Origin: Caccoplasma sp905210875 | Lineage (GTDB): Bacteria; Bacteroidota; Bacteroidia; Bacteroidales; UBA11471 | Assembly: GCA_963931635.1 (NCBI GenBank) | Contig: OZ007034.1 | Span: forward strand, 2,294,001-2,358,000 | Reading direction: 5' to 3' | DNA length: 64,000 bases | Shown here: positions 44,313 to 53,303 of the stretch, piece after piece | How the letters are laid out: each line of letters begins with the position of its first letter | Numbering within the stretch: position 1 is the stretch's first letter | Position numbers and translations under genes: made by a program | The notes under the pieces: generated by a model | Told to the model about the DNA's origin: nothing | Databases searched by the model: none | The model's input: only the letters and a program-made list of their open reading frames with translations

Positions 44313-45383
44313 CTATTTGGGCGCTTTGAAGTATAGCCCTATGGCAATGAAGGCATAGAGAATGTTGGGTATCCACACAGCCAGTTGGGGGGATGTGGCG
44401 CCCGATATGGCAAAGGTTGAGGACACCATGTCGAAGAGAATGTAGGAGAAACTCAGCAGCAGCCCCATGGCGATGTTGAAGCCCATGCCTCCTTTGACCT
44501 TGCGCGAGGAGAGAGAGACGCCGATGAGGGTGAGTATGAAAGCCGCAGCCGTGTTGGCAAAACGCCGGTGATACTCGATTTCGAACCCGATAATGTTGGC
44601 CACACCCCTTTGTTTCTGCCGGTCGATGTAGGTTTTCAGTTCGGGAGTCGTCATCAGTTCGCTGTCGTATTTGGAAATAAGAAAATCCGATGGCTCAATG
44701 CTGATAATCGTGTCGAGTTGAGAGCCGCGAGAGAGGTATTCATGCATACCGTCGAAGTCGCGTATTACATAGTTTTTTACGACCCAATGGTAGTTTTCGT
44801 CGTAGGTAACCGATTGAGCCGTGAGTCTCGATTGGAGAATCTTTCCGTCAAATTTTTCAAGAGAAAAGCGGTATCCTGTTTTTGTCCGGTTGTCGTAGCG
44901 GCTGATGTAGGCAATGACACCAGGCTCGACTTGTAGTTGGATATTACTGGCATAGTCGACCTTTTTGTTTTTCACATAGGTGTTTTGAAATTCTATGCGG
45001 GTAGCTGTAGCCGGCGGTATGATGTAGCTGTTGAGGTAGAAATTGAGTCCGGCAATGATTCCGGCCGAAATCATGTAAGGAACCAGCAGCCGTTTGAAAC
45101 TGATGCCACTGGCCAACATGGCGATAATCTCAGAATTGTCGGCAAGTTTGGAGGTGAAAAAGATAACCGATATGAAAGTAAACAGCGGGCTGAACAGGCT
45201 GATAAAGTAGGGGATAAAGTTGAGATAATAGTCAAAAATCGTAGCCCTGAACGGTGCTTTGAGTAAGGCGTCGAGTTTCTCGTTTACGTCGAAAACCACG
45301 ACAATGGCAATAATCAGGGCAATGGCAAACACATATGTCCCCAAAAACTTTCGTATAATATAAAGGTCTATCTTTTTTATCAT
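44313..45383 (-). CDS. lptG: LptF/LptG family permease (LPS export)
   Basis: From the ATG at 45383 the protein has 356 residues. It shows three N-terminal helices (MIKKIDLYIIRKFLGTYVFAIA; FISLFSPLFTFISVIFFTSKLADNSEIIAMLASGISFKRLL), a periplasmic beta-jellyroll (about 130-265), and three C-terminal helices, the YjgP/YjgQ architecture. These permeases extract LPS from the inner membrane with LptB. A longer frame to 45494 overlaps tgt and was rejected. It starts 17 bases after the tgt stop and is probably co-transcribed. LptF and LptG cannot be told apart with certainty here. Confidence 0.88.
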   Translation of the reverse strand: MIKKIDLYIIRKFLGTYVFAIALIIAIVVVFDVNEKLDALLKAPFRATIFDYYLNFIPYFISLFSPLFTFISVIFFTSKLADNSEIIAMLASGISFKRLLVPYMISAGIIAGLNFYLNSYIIPPATATRIEFQNTYVKNKKVDYASNIQLQVEPGVIAYISRYDNRTKTGYRFSLEKFDGKILQSRLTAQSVTYDENYHWVVKNYVIRDFDGMHEYLSRGSQLDTIISIEPSDFLISKYDSELMTTPELKTYIDRQKQRGVANIIGFEIEYHRRFANTAAAFILTLIGVSLSSRKVKGGMGFNIAMGLLLSFSYILFDMVSSTFAISGATSPQLAVWIPNILYAFIAIGLYFKAPK

Positions 45384-45400
45384 ATCCGGGTATGGAAAGA

Positions 45401-46531
45401 TTACAATCGTTGGGTTACTCGCACGACCATCTCTCTTTTCCACGAGACAAAGTCGCCATTGATGATGTGTTTGCGAGCTTCTCGCACCAACCATAGATAG
45501 AAGGCCAGATTGTGTATCGAGGCTATTTGAAGGGCCAGCAGCTCATCAGCAATGAAAAGGTGACGCAGGTAGGCGCGGGAGTATTGTTCGTCGACGTATG
45601 ATGCACCCCCTTCTTCGATGGGAGAGAAGTCATCGGCCCATTTGCGATTGCGCATGTTCATGATACCGTTGCGGGTGAAGAGCATGCCGTTGCGTCCGTT
45701 GCGGGTGGGCATGACGCAGTCAAACATATCGACTCCTCGTTCGATGGCTTCCAGCAGGTTGGCCGGTGTGCCTACCCCCATGAGATAACGAGGCTTGTCG
45801 ACTGGCAGTATTTCGTTGACGACCTCTATCATTTCATACATTTTCTCGGTAGGCTCGCCTACGGCCAGGCCACCGATGGCATTACCGTCGGCACCCAGGT
45901 CGGCAACGTGTCGGGCGGCTTCGCGGCGCAACTCGGGATAAACACATCCCTGCACAATGGGGAAGAAGGCTTGCCGGTAACCATATTTCCCTTCGGTCTC
46001 GTTCATATGCTTCCAACCCCGGTCGAGCCACCTTTGGGTGAGCGAAAGCGATTTGCGGGCATAAGCATAGTCGGCATCTCCTGGGGTGCATTCGTCAAGA
46101 GCCATGATGATGTCGGCTCCGATGATACGTTGCGTATCGACGACGTTTTCGGGGGTGAAGAGATGTTTCGACCCGTCGATATGGGAGCGGAACTGTACAC
46201 CCTCTTCGGTAAGTTTTCGTATGCCTGACAATGAAAATACCTGAAAACCGCCACTGTCGGTCAGTATAGGCCTTTCCCACCCGTTAAATTTGTGTAGCCC
46301 TCCGGCCCGTTCGAGAATATCGAGCCCCGGACGCAGGTAGAGATGGTAGGTGTTGCCCAGTATGATTTGAGCCTTTATGTCGTCGCGCAACTCATGTTGG
46401 TGTACCGCTTTGACGCTGCCCACTGTCCCTACAGGCATGAATATGGGTGTCTCTATCGTCCCGTGGTCGGTAGTGATAAGACCGGCGCGAGCATTGCTTT
46501 GTGGGTCGGTATATTGTAAGATAAAGTCCAT
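45401..46531 (-). CDS. tgt: tRNA-guanine (queuine) transglycosylase
   Basis: Tgt exchanges G34 for preQ1 in tRNAs with GUN anticodons, in queuosine synthesis. The 376-residue protein keeps the catalytic features: DSGGFQVFSL with the first Asp, GGLAVGEP, and DCVMPTRNGRNG with the nucleophilic Asp. The structural zinc site normally formed by CxCxxC and a later His is missing its cysteines: the corresponding stretch reads GGASYVDEQYS (308-318), while His340 in IASIHN is kept. This appears to be a zinc-less variant. It is the first gene of an operon with lptG. Confidence 0.95.
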   Translation of the reverse strand: MDFILQYTDPQSNARAGLITTDHGTIETPIFMPVGTVGSVKAVHQHELRDDIKAQIILGNTYHLYLRPGLDILERAGGLHKFNGWERPILTDSGGFQVFSLSGIRKLTEEGVQFRSHIDGSKHLFTPENVVDTQRIIGADIIMALDECTPGDADYAYARKSLSLTQRWLDRGWKHMNETEGKYGYRQAFFPIVQGCVYPELRREAARHVADLGADGNAIGGLAVGEPTEKMYEMIEVVNEILPVDKPRYLMGVGTPANLLEAIERGVDMFDCVMPTRNGRNGMLFTRNGIMNMRNRKWADDFSPIEEGGASYVDEQYSRAYLRHLFIADELLALQIASIHNLAFYLWLVREARKHIINGDFVSWKREMVVRVTQRL

Positions 46532-46550
46532 ATGACGAAGAAATACCTTG

Positions 46551-46558
46551 CAAAGATA
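46551..46558 (-). promoter_or_regulatory. Promoter -7 box of tgt-lptG (TATCTTTG)
   Basis: Exact TAnnTTTG match on the minus strand, 20 bases before the tgt start codon. Confidence 0.65.
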
Positions 46559-46774
46559 ATTTTTTCTTGCCTTTGCTACAACCTTGCCCCTTTAAAACGT
46601 GTTACAGGTGATAAGAATGTCGAGAATGCCGACCGTATCACGGTCAAAATGTCAGCGTATGGTAGAAGGTTCAACAGGCAATAGATAAAACGATTGGGGT
46701 TTGATAGAAATTTTTTTCTGTCGTTTTGTCATTTTAACAGGTTCAGAAACAGAATAAATGGCGGTAAACCTTTT
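46559..46774. other. Non-coding part of the tgt-clpB divergent region
   Basis: No gene is seen in the 304-base gap between tgt and clpB. A small perfect hairpin GACCGT-ATC-ACGGTC lies at 46631-46645. No heat-shock CIRCE element was recognised. The clpB-proximal end holds the sigma-54-like promoter listed separately. Confidence 0.5.
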
Positions 46775-46791
46775 TTGGCATCGGCTTTGCA
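46775..46791 (+). promoter_or_regulatory. Candidate sigma-54 promoter of clpB
   Basis: The sequence TTGGCA-N6-TTGCA matches the sigma-54 -24/-12 consensus, with GG and GC exactly 12 bases apart. Expected transcription start is near 46802, 34 bases before the clpB ATG. The primary-sigma box TAnnTTTG is not present here. RpoN use is inferred. Confidence 0.45.
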
Positions 46792-46835
46792 GAAAAGATG
46801 ATAAAAGAATGAAATAAAAGAAAGGAGAACAAGAT

Positions 46836-49424
46836 ATGAACTTTAACAATTTTACCATCAAGTCGCAAGAGGCGGTGCAGAAGGCTATCGATATGGCTAC
46901 GCGGCGCAACCAGCAGTCTATCGAGCCTACCCATCTGCTGCTTGGCGTCATGGATGTGGGCGAGAGTGTTGTGGGGTATCTGTTCCAGAAAATGGGCGTG
47001 AATACCGCACTCTTGAAATCGTCGCTCGAAAGGGAGTTGGAAACGCTGCCCAAAGTGAGCGGAGGTGAGCCCTATCTCAGCCGAGAGAGTAACACCGCTT
47101 TACAGAAGGCTGTCGATTATTCTGCCAAGTTGGGCGACCAATTCGTCCCGCTGGAAGCTATCATAATGGCAATCTTGCAGACTTCGTGCACGGCATCGAA
47201 ACTGCTTATTGATGCCGGCGTAGCCGAGAAAGAGTTGGGAATGGCCATCGACGAGTTGCGTAAAGGGCAGAAGGTGAAAGATGCTTCGGCCGAAGAGACC
47301 TACAACTCATTGAGTAAATATGCCATTAATCTGAACGAGCGTGCTCGTTCGGGTAAACTCGACCCTGTTATCGGTCGTGATGATGAAATTCGTCGTGTGC
47401 TGCAGATTCTGAGCCGTCGTACCAAGAACAACCCTATCCTTATTGGTGAACCCGGTACCGGTAAAACGGCCATTGCCGAGGGATTAGCTCATCGTATCGT
47501 GCGCGGTGATGTACCCGAAAATCTGAAAACAAAGCAGATTTACTCGCTTGATATGGGTGCGTTGGTTGCCGGTGCCAAGTATAAAGGCGAATTTGAAGAA
47601 CGACTCAAAGCCGTTGTCAATGAGGTGATACAAGCCGATGGCGAGATTATTCTTTTCATCGATGAGATACACACGCTTGTAGGAGCCGGTAAAGGCGAAG
47701 GTGCCATGGATGCCGCCAACATTCTGAAACCTGCATTGGCACGTGGAGAACTGCGGGCTATCGGTGCCACCACTCTTGATGAGTACCAAAAGTACTTTGA
47801 GAAAGATAAGGCGTTGGAACGTCGTTTCCAGATTGTCATGGTCGATGAACCTGATGAGTTGAGTACTATTTCTATCCTGCGTGGATTGAAAGAGCGGTAT
47901 GAAAACCACCACAAGGTACGTATTAAAGACGATGCCATCATCGCCGCCGTGAAGTTGTCGGAACGTTACATTACCGACCGTTTCCTGCCTGATAAGGCTA
48001 TTGACCTGATGGATGAAGCCGCTGCCAAGTTACGTCTTGAAATCGACTCAGTGCCTCAGGAGTTGGATGAGATATCGCGTCGTATCAAGCAACTTGAAAT
48101 CGAGCGGGAAGCCATCAAACGTGAAAACGATGAGGTAAAACTCTCTTCACTTTCCAAGGAGATTGCCGACTTGAAAGAGGAGGAGACCCGTTACAAAGCT
48201 AAATGGGAGGCCGAACGAAACCTGCATAACAAGATACAGCAGAATAAAATCGAAATTGAAAATCTCCGTTTTGAGGCCGACCGTGCCGAGCGTGAAGGCA
48301 ATTACGAGAAAGTTGCCGAGATACGTTACGGTAAAATCAAGGCCAAGGAAGATGAGATAAAAGAGATTCAGGCTCAACTCAAAGCTCAGCAAGGCGGCGA
48401 GGCCATGATTAAGGAAGAGGTCGATGCCGATGATATCGCTGATGTAGTATCTCGCTGGACGGGCATTCCCGTAAAGAAGATGTTGCAAAGCGAGAAAGAT
48501 AAGTTGTTGCATCTTGAAGAGGAGTTGCACAAACGTGTGGTAGGGCAAGACGAAGCCATACAGGCTGTAGCCGACGCGGTGCGTCGTAGTCGTGCCGGAT
48601 TGAGTGACCCGCGTCGACCCATTGGTTCGTTCATCTTCTTGGGAACAACCGGTGTAGGTAAGACCGAGTTGGCCAAAGCGTTGGCCGAATACCTCTTTGA
48701 CGATGAGAACATGATGACACGTATTGATATGAGTGAATATCAAGACAAGTTCAGTGTTACCCGTCTTATCGGTTCGCCTCCCGGATATGTCGGTTATGAA
48801 GAGGGCGGACAACTTACCGAAGCCATTCGACGTAAACCCTATTCGGTCGTATTGTTCGATGAGATAGAAAAAGCGCACCCCGATATCTTCAACATCTTGT
48901 TACAGGTGCTTGATGATGGTCGTCTGACCGATAACAAAGGTCGGTTGGTAAACTTCAAAAACACGATTATCATAATGACATCCAATATGGGATCGCAATT
49001 GATACGTGAAAATTTTGAACATCTCAACGACAATAACCGAGAGGAAATTACCGAGAAGACGAAAAGTCAGGTTTTGGAAATGTTGAAACAGACTATCCGT
49101 CCTGAATTCCTCAACCGTATCGATGAAACGATTATGTTCACCCCGTTGAACGAAGCGCAAATCCGCGAAATTGTTTCGATGCAGTTGCACAATGTCGAGA
49201 AACTCTTGGCTTCTAATGATGTAAAACTCGAAGTTACATCGGCCGCTCTTGATTTTATCGCTCGACAAGGTTACGATCCCGAATTCGGTGCAAGACCTGT
49301 AAAACGTGTCATACATCGTTATGTGCTCAACCAGTTGTCCAAAGACTTGTTGGCACAGAAAGTCGATAAGACCAAACCTATTGTTATCGATGCTGATGCG
49401 TCGGGCTTGATATTCCGCAACTAA
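46836..49424 (+). CDS. clpB: ATP-dependent chaperone ClpB
   Basis: ClpB dissolves protein aggregates with DnaK. The 862-residue protein has the N-terminal Clp repeat domain (1-145), first AAA+ module with Walker A GEPGTGKT (about 205-212), a coiled-coil middle domain (about 400-525, long Lys/Glu-rich heptads) that distinguishes ClpB from ClpA/C, and second AAA+ module with Walker A GTTGVGKTE (about 605). The pore loop GAKYKGEFEERL is present. Unusually for this organism, a clear Shine-Dalgarno AAAGGAG lies 8-14 bases before the ATG (46821-46827), suggesting high translation. A strong terminator follows. Confidence 0.97.
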   Translation: MNFNNFTIKSQEAVQKAIDMATRRNQQSIEPTHLLLGVMDVGESVVGYLFQKMGVNTALLKSSLERELETLPKVSGGEPYLSRESNTALQKAVDYSAKLGDQFVPLEAIIMAILQTSCTASKLLIDAGVAEKELGMAIDELRKGQKVKDASAEETYNSLSKYAINLNERARSGKLDPVIGRDDEIRRVLQILSRRTKNNPILIGEPGTGKTAIAEGLAHRIVRGDVPENLKTKQIYSLDMGALVAGAKYKGEFEERLKAVVNEVIQADGEIILFIDEIHTLVGAGKGEGAMDAANILKPALARGELRAIGATTLDEYQKYFEKDKALERRFQIVMVDEPDELSTISILRGLKERYENHHKVRIKDDAIIAAVKLSERYITDRFLPDKAIDLMDEAAAKLRLEIDSVPQELDEISRRIKQLEIEREAIKRENDEVKLSSLSKEIADLKEEETRYKAKWEAERNLHNKIQQNKIEIENLRFEADRAEREGNYEKVAEIRYGKIKAKEDEIKEIQAQLKAQQGGEAMIKEEVDADDIADVVSRWTGIPVKKMLQSEKDKLLHLEEELHKRVVGQDEAIQAVADAVRRSRAGLSDPRRPIGSFIFLGTTGVGKTELAKALAEYLFDDENMMTRIDMSEYQDKFSVTRLIGSPPGYVGYEEGGQLTEAIRRKPYSVVLFDEIEKAHPDIFNILLQVLDDGRLTDNKGRLVNFKNTIIIMTSNMGSQLIRENFEHLNDNNREEITEKTKSQVLEMLKQTIRPEFLNRIDETIMFTPLNEAQIREIVSMQLHNVEKLLASNDVKLEVTSAALDFIARQGYDPEFGARPVKRVIHRYVLNQLSKDLLAQKVDKTKPIVIDADASGLIFRN

Positions 49425-49437
49425 TCAGCCAATTATA

Positions 49438-49471
49438 ATAGCGGGCAGCGTTTGCTGCCCGCTATTTTTTT
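49438..49471 (+). terminator. Rho-independent terminator of clpB
   Basis: GC-rich stem (49441-49449 with 49454-49462, extended by AT pairs from 49438 to 49465), four-base loop, followed by a run of seven T at 49465-49471. This is the most canonical terminator in the window. Confidence 0.9.
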
Positions 49472-49537
49472 ATTTAATTCACATTATCAGGGCAATAGAA
49501 TTTAGGTAAGAAAGAGGCTTTGAAAATACTTTCTCAC

Positions 49538-49545
49538 TATCTTTG
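49538..49545 (+). promoter_or_regulatory. Promoter -7 box of the EamA exporter gene (TATCTTTG)
   Basis: Exact TAnnTTTG match, 29 bases before the ATG at 49575. Confidence 0.6.
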
Positions 49546-49574
49546 CAGCGGTTTTTAATAAGTATTGATTCCGA

Positions 49575-50525
49575 ATGAAAACAAGTGATTTTTCGTGGAA
49601 AGGCCATGTCGCTTTGCTGGCCGCCAATATTATTTGGGGGCTGAATGCCCCTATTGGAAAAGAGGCTCTTGCCGCAGTGTCGGCCACGGCCGTTACCGCT
49701 TATCGTATGCTGGGCGCTTGCTTGGCATTTTGGGCTCTTTCAATATTTCTTCCACGTGAACACATAACCAACAGAGATAAATTCCTGCTTCTGTTTGCAT
49801 CACTGTTTGGCATCGTTTTCAATCAAGGAATGTTTATCTTCGGCCTGTCGCTTACGTCGCCTGTCGATGCATCTATCATAACCTCCATGCCACCAATCAT
49901 TACGATGATACTTTCGGCTTTGTTTTTGCGTGAACCCATTACCTGGAAAAAGGTCATCGGTACCGTATTGGGCGTCTCCGGAGCCTTGATTCTTATTCTT
50001 GGTAATGCTTCGTCGCACGGCGGTTCAGGCTCCGACAACGCTTTGGGTGATATACTGTGTCTCTTGGCGCAAGTTAGTTTCTGTATCTATCTCACTCTTT
50101 TCAAGAATCTCATATCCCGTTACTCTCCTGTAACGGTGAGCAAGTGGTTGTTCCTCTATGCTTCGATATGTTTCCTCCCGTTCTCCTATGAAGAGGTGCT
50201 GGCGGTCGATTATCTTGCTTTGCCTTTTTCCATTTATTGGCGTCTCGCGTTTGTGGTCTTTGGGGCAACATTCCTGTCATATCTTTTTATGACTACCGGT
50301 CAGCACCTGTTGCGCCCGACTATCATCAGTATGTACAACTATGCTCAGCCAGTTGTTGCTACCATTGTTTCGGTTGCGGTAGGACTGAGTGCTTTCTCTC
50401 TCTCGATAGGTGTGGCAGTATTACTGATATTCTCCGGCGTATATTTTGTGACCCAGAGTAAGTCGAGAGCTCAACTCGATGCCGAATTGGCGGGACAGAA
50501 AGCCGGGAAACCGAAAAATATTTGA
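49575..50525 (+). CDS. DMT-superfamily exporter (two EamA domains)
   Basis: The 316-residue inner-membrane protein has about ten hydrophobic helices in two EamA repeats. The repeat starts are recognisable: ANIIWGLNAPIGKEAL in the first and ILCLLAQVSFCIYLTLFKNL in the second, and each repeat ends with a P-x-x-x-x-x-Y/G pattern (SPVDASIITSMPPIITMIL; LRPTIISMYNYAQPVVATIV). Members export amino acids, purines or drugs; the substrate is unknown. It stands alone with its own promoter. Confidence 0.87.
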   Translation: MKTSDFSWKGHVALLAANIIWGLNAPIGKEALAAVSATAVTAYRMLGACLAFWALSIFLPREHITNRDKFLLLFASLFGIVFNQGMFIFGLSLTSPVDASIITSMPPIITMILSALFLREPITWKKVIGTVLGVSGALILILGNASSHGGSGSDNALGDILCLLAQVSFCIYLTLFKNLISRYSPVTVSKWLFLYASICFLPFSYEEVLAVDYLALPFSIYWRLAFVVFGATFLSYLFMTTGQHLLRPTIISMYNYAQPVVATIVSVAVGLSAFSLSIGVAVLLIFSGVYFVTQSKSRAQLDAELAGQKAGKPKNI

Positions 50526-50585
50526 CAGACATATTGACCGAACAAGCTTTCGTGCGTATCTTTACACCGCATAAAAACAAAAAAT

Positions 50586-50906
50586 ATGGCAACTGAAAAA
50601 AACGATTTATTGACTTATGACGAAGACGAAGCCGTAAAGTTCATTCGTAAACATAATCCTTCGTTGGCTCTCGACGATGACCAGATAAATTACATTATTG
50701 ACCTGATGTATGAATATTACGAGTCGCGTGGCCTTCTCGACGAGGATAAAGAAGAGGCTGTAGAAATTGCCGATGACGAGTTAATCGAGTATGTCATCTC
50801 CAAAACCCGCAAAGAAAAAATCTATTCGTTGAGCGATGACGACATAACCACGGTAGTTGAGGGCGAATTGGACTATTGCGACTCTTTGGGTATTTTTGAG
50901 GATTAA
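50586..50906 (+). CDS. Small conserved acidic protein of unknown function
   Basis: I do not recognise a named family. The 106-residue protein is strongly acidic (many Asp and Glu, few Lys) with no signal peptide, membrane helix or cysteine cluster; it has one Cys in its last ten residues (YCDSLGIFED). Predicted helices are interrupted by polar turns (DEAVKFIRKHNPSLALDDDQINYIIDLMYEYYESRGLLDED). The codon use and start after a TATCTTTA element at about 50561-50568 resemble neighbouring real genes. It lies 7 bases before the OmpA-domain gene, so co-transcription is likely. Confidence 0.7.
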   Translation: MATEKNDLLTYDEDEAVKFIRKHNPSLALDDDQINYIIDLMYEYYESRGLLDEDKEEAVEIADDELIEYVISKTRKEKIYSLSDDDITTVVEGELDYCDSLGIFED

Positions 50907-50913
50907 ACTTGTT

Positions 50914-51543
50914 ATGAAACGCTTATTCGCATTGTGCCTCTTCGTGTCGGGGTGCTGTATTTTTTCTCCCGCACTTTTGGCGGCCTCAAAAGAGAAAGTG
51001 GCGGAGCCGACAATCCCAAGTGTCAGCAGTCGTGGAGCCTATATGGCAGAGTTGACGCTATCGTCAAAAACCAAGCCGCTTGTGCGGAAGAACATGCAAA
51101 AAAGACTGTTGCAACTGCAAGAACTTTTCCCGGGTTGTGTGGTTGCCATGCGCGATAGTGTTGTGGCTTGTGTGATATTCCCGGCATCAGAGGTATTCTG
51201 TTCCAATGATACGGTACTTTCTGATGGAGGTATGGAATGGCTGAAAAGAGGAATAAAACTTTTTCCTGATGCTGACAATTTCCATATCGTTGTTTCGGTG
51301 CATACCGCCAATACCGGGACTTCGACCAATATTGCCCGTTTTTCCCAACAAAGAGCCGAGGCAGTGGCCGAAGCGTTGAAACAGAATGTCAAGACAACAA
51401 CTGTTATAGTCCCTTTTGGTATGGGAGATGCTGAGCCGATAGCGAGAAACAATACCTACCAAGGGAGGGAAAAGAACCGCCGTGTCGAGATATGGTTCAT
51501 TCCTACTACCTCGTGGGCTGAGAGATTGGCCTCACGACGGTGA
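50914..51543 (+). CDS. Exported protein with C-terminal OmpA-like peptidoglycan-binding domain
   Basis: From the ATG at 50914 the protein has 209 residues, with a signal peptide (MKRLFALCLFVSGCCIFSPALLA). A Cys lies at 14-15, but the segment following does not form a clear lipobox. The C-terminal 90 residues follow the OmpA/MotB pattern: FHIVVSVHTANTGTSTNIARFSQQRAEAVAEALKQ, then VPFGMGDAEPIARNNTYQGREKNRRVEIWF. The R-x-x-x-V-E-I ending is typical. The domain binds diaminopimelate in peptidoglycan, so the protein likely tethers the envelope. The upstream frame (to 50857) overlaps the acidic gene and was rejected. Confidence 0.8.
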   Translation: MKRLFALCLFVSGCCIFSPALLAASKEKVAEPTIPSVSSRGAYMAELTLSSKTKPLVRKNMQKRLLQLQELFPGCVVAMRDSVVACVIFPASEVFCSNDTVLSDGGMEWLKRGIKLFPDADNFHIVVSVHTANTGTSTNIARFSQQRAEAVAEALKQNVKTTTVIVPFGMGDAEPIARNNTYQGREKNRRVEIWFIPTTSWAERLASRR

Positions 51544-51617
51544 CGCAACAAGAAGGAATGGTGAGATAAAATCGTTTCAATTCCTGCTAAGCACTTCACA
51601 TATTCGGCATTTATGCC

Positions 51618-51625
51618 TATCTTTG
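51618..51625 (+). promoter_or_regulatory. Promoter -7 box of proS (TATCTTTG)
   Basis: Exact TAnnTTTG match, 28 bases before the proS ATG at 51654. Confidence 0.65.
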
Positions 51626-51653
51626 TGCAAGAAAAATAATAATAAACATAATA

Positions 51654-53135
51654 ATGGCAAAAGAATTAAAAGAGTTGACCAAACGCAGTGAGAATTACTC
51701 ACAGTGGTACAACGATTTGGTCGTTAAAGCCGACTTGGCCGAGCAATCGGCTGTGCGCGGTTGTATGGTGATAAAACCTTATGGATATGCCATATGGGAA
51801 AAAATGCAGCGACAGCTCGATGATATGTTCAAGGCAACAGGGCATGTAAACGCCTATTTCCCCTTGCTCATACCGAAGTCTTATCTGAGCCGTGAGGCCG
51901 AACACGTTGAGGGCTTTGCCAAAGAGTGTGCCGTAGTGACTCACTATCGGTTGAAAAATGCATCCGACGGTTCGGGCGTGGTTGTCGACCCGGCAGCCCG
52001 TCTTGAAGAAGAGCTTATCATTCGTCCCACATCCGAGACTATTATTTGGAGCACTTATAAAAACTGGATACAGTCTTATCGCGACCTGCCTATCCTTTGT
52101 AACCAATGGGCCAATGTGGTGCGTTGGGAGATGCGCACACGACTTTTCCTGCGTACGGCCGAGTTCCTCTGGCAAGAGGGACACACGGCTCATGCCACCC
52201 GCGAAGAGGCCGAGGCCGAGGCAGTAAAGATGCTTAACGTATATGCCGATTTTGCCGAGAAGTATATGGCCATGCCGGTTATCAAAGGTGTGAAGTCGGC
52301 CAGCGAGCGGTTTGCCGGAGCATTGGAAACCTATACCATCGAGGCTCTCATGCAGGACGGAAAAGCCTTGCAGTCGGGTACTTCACATTTCTTGGGACAG
52401 AACTTTGCCAAGGCATTTGATGTGCAGTTTGTCAATAAGGACAACCAGCTCGAATATGTGTGGGCCACCTCGTGGGGTGTATCGACCCGATTGATGGGTG
52501 CCCTCATCATGTCGCACTCCGACGACAACGGTCTGGTGTTGCCTCCTCATTTGGCGCCTATACAGGTGGTCATTGTGCCCATCTACAAGAGTCTCGAACA
52601 ACTTGCGCAAATCGATGAAAAAGTATCTGGTATCGTCAAAGCCTTGCAGGCACTGGGCATTTCGGTTAAATATGACAATGCCGATAATAAACGTCCCGGC
52701 TTTAAATTTGCCGATTACGAGTTGAAGGGTGTTCCCGTGCGTTTGGTCATCGGTGGTCGCGATCTCGAAAACAATACGGTCGAGGTGATGCGTCGGGATA
52801 CGTTGGAGAAAGAGACTCGTACTTGCAACAACATAGAACAATATGTAAAAGATTTGCTCGAAGAGATACAAAGCAATATTTATAAAAAAGCCTACGATTT
52901 CCGTACAAAACACATTATCGAGGTAAATTCTTACGACGAGTTCAAGGAAAAAATCGAAGAGGGTGGTTTCATTCTTGCCCATTGGGACGGAACGCCCGAA
53001 ACCGAAGCCCGTATTAAGGAAGAGACCAAGGCCACGATACGATGCATACCTCTCGAAGGCGATACCACGCCGGGAGTCTGCATGGTAACCGGTCGTCCGT
53101 CGGCCCGTCGTGTACTCTTCGCCCGAGCTTATTGA
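51654..53135 (+). CDS. proS: Prolyl-tRNA synthetase (archaeal/eukaryal-type)
   Basis: The class II synthetase charges tRNA-Pro. The 493-residue protein belongs to the shorter type without the INS editing domain: motif 2 is in NVVRWEMRTRLFLRTAEFLWQEGHTAHA, motif 3 includes the GALIMSHSDDNGLVLPPHLAPIQVV segment. It ends in a C-terminal extension with a terminal Tyr (RVLFARAY), as in archaeal and Thermus enzymes. This type is normal in Bacteroidota. It has its own promoter and a hairpin after the stop. Confidence 0.97.
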   Translation: MAKELKELTKRSENYSQWYNDLVVKADLAEQSAVRGCMVIKPYGYAIWEKMQRQLDDMFKATGHVNAYFPLLIPKSYLSREAEHVEGFAKECAVVTHYRLKNASDGSGVVVDPAARLEEELIIRPTSETIIWSTYKNWIQSYRDLPILCNQWANVVRWEMRTRLFLRTAEFLWQEGHTAHATREEAEAEAVKMLNVYADFAEKYMAMPVIKGVKSASERFAGALETYTIEALMQDGKALQSGTSHFLGQNFAKAFDVQFVNKDNQLEYVWATSWGVSTRLMGALIMSHSDDNGLVLPPHLAPIQVVIVPIYKSLEQLAQIDEKVSGIVKALQALGISVKYDNADNKRPGFKFADYELKGVPVRLVIGGRDLENNTVEVMRRDTLEKETRTCNNIEQYVKDLLEEIQSNIYKKAYDFRTKHIIEVNSYDEFKEKIEEGGFILAHWDGTPETEARIKEETKATIRCIPLEGDTTPGVCMVTGRPSARRVLFARAY

Positions 53136-53155
53136 TTTGGTGTTATATTATATAG

Positions 53156-53187
53156 ACAAGGGGATGCATTTATTTGCACCCCCTTGT
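53156..53187 (+). terminator. Terminator hairpin after proS
   Basis: A 13-bp inverted repeat with one mismatch (53156-53168 with 53175-53187), 6-base loop, followed by T-rich sequence (ttgtttgtat). It lies 20 bases after the proS stop codon. Confidence 0.7.
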
Positions 53188-53215
53188 TTGTATATGTAAA
53201 TCAGAGTGAACAAAA

Positions 53216-53246
53216 GATGTGGACTGTTTTATAGGCAGTCCACATC
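53216..53246 (-). terminator. Terminator hairpin of the RND efflux operon
   Basis: A perfect 11-bp inverted repeat (53216-53226 with 53236-53246) with a 9-base loop. On the minus strand it is followed by TTTTG. It lies 58 bases beyond the stop of the outer-membrane gene. Confidence 0.7.
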
Positions 53247-53303
53247 AAGACAGAGATAGAGACTTTGTTGTGCTGGCAGCTCTGACATATGTTATGCCGT
53301 TTT

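Noticed and set aside
53216..53246. Inverted repeat near 53.2 kb as an attachment site or transposon end
   Set aside because: It sits between the ends of two convergent operons and, read on the minus strand, is followed by a T-run, so a terminator explains it.
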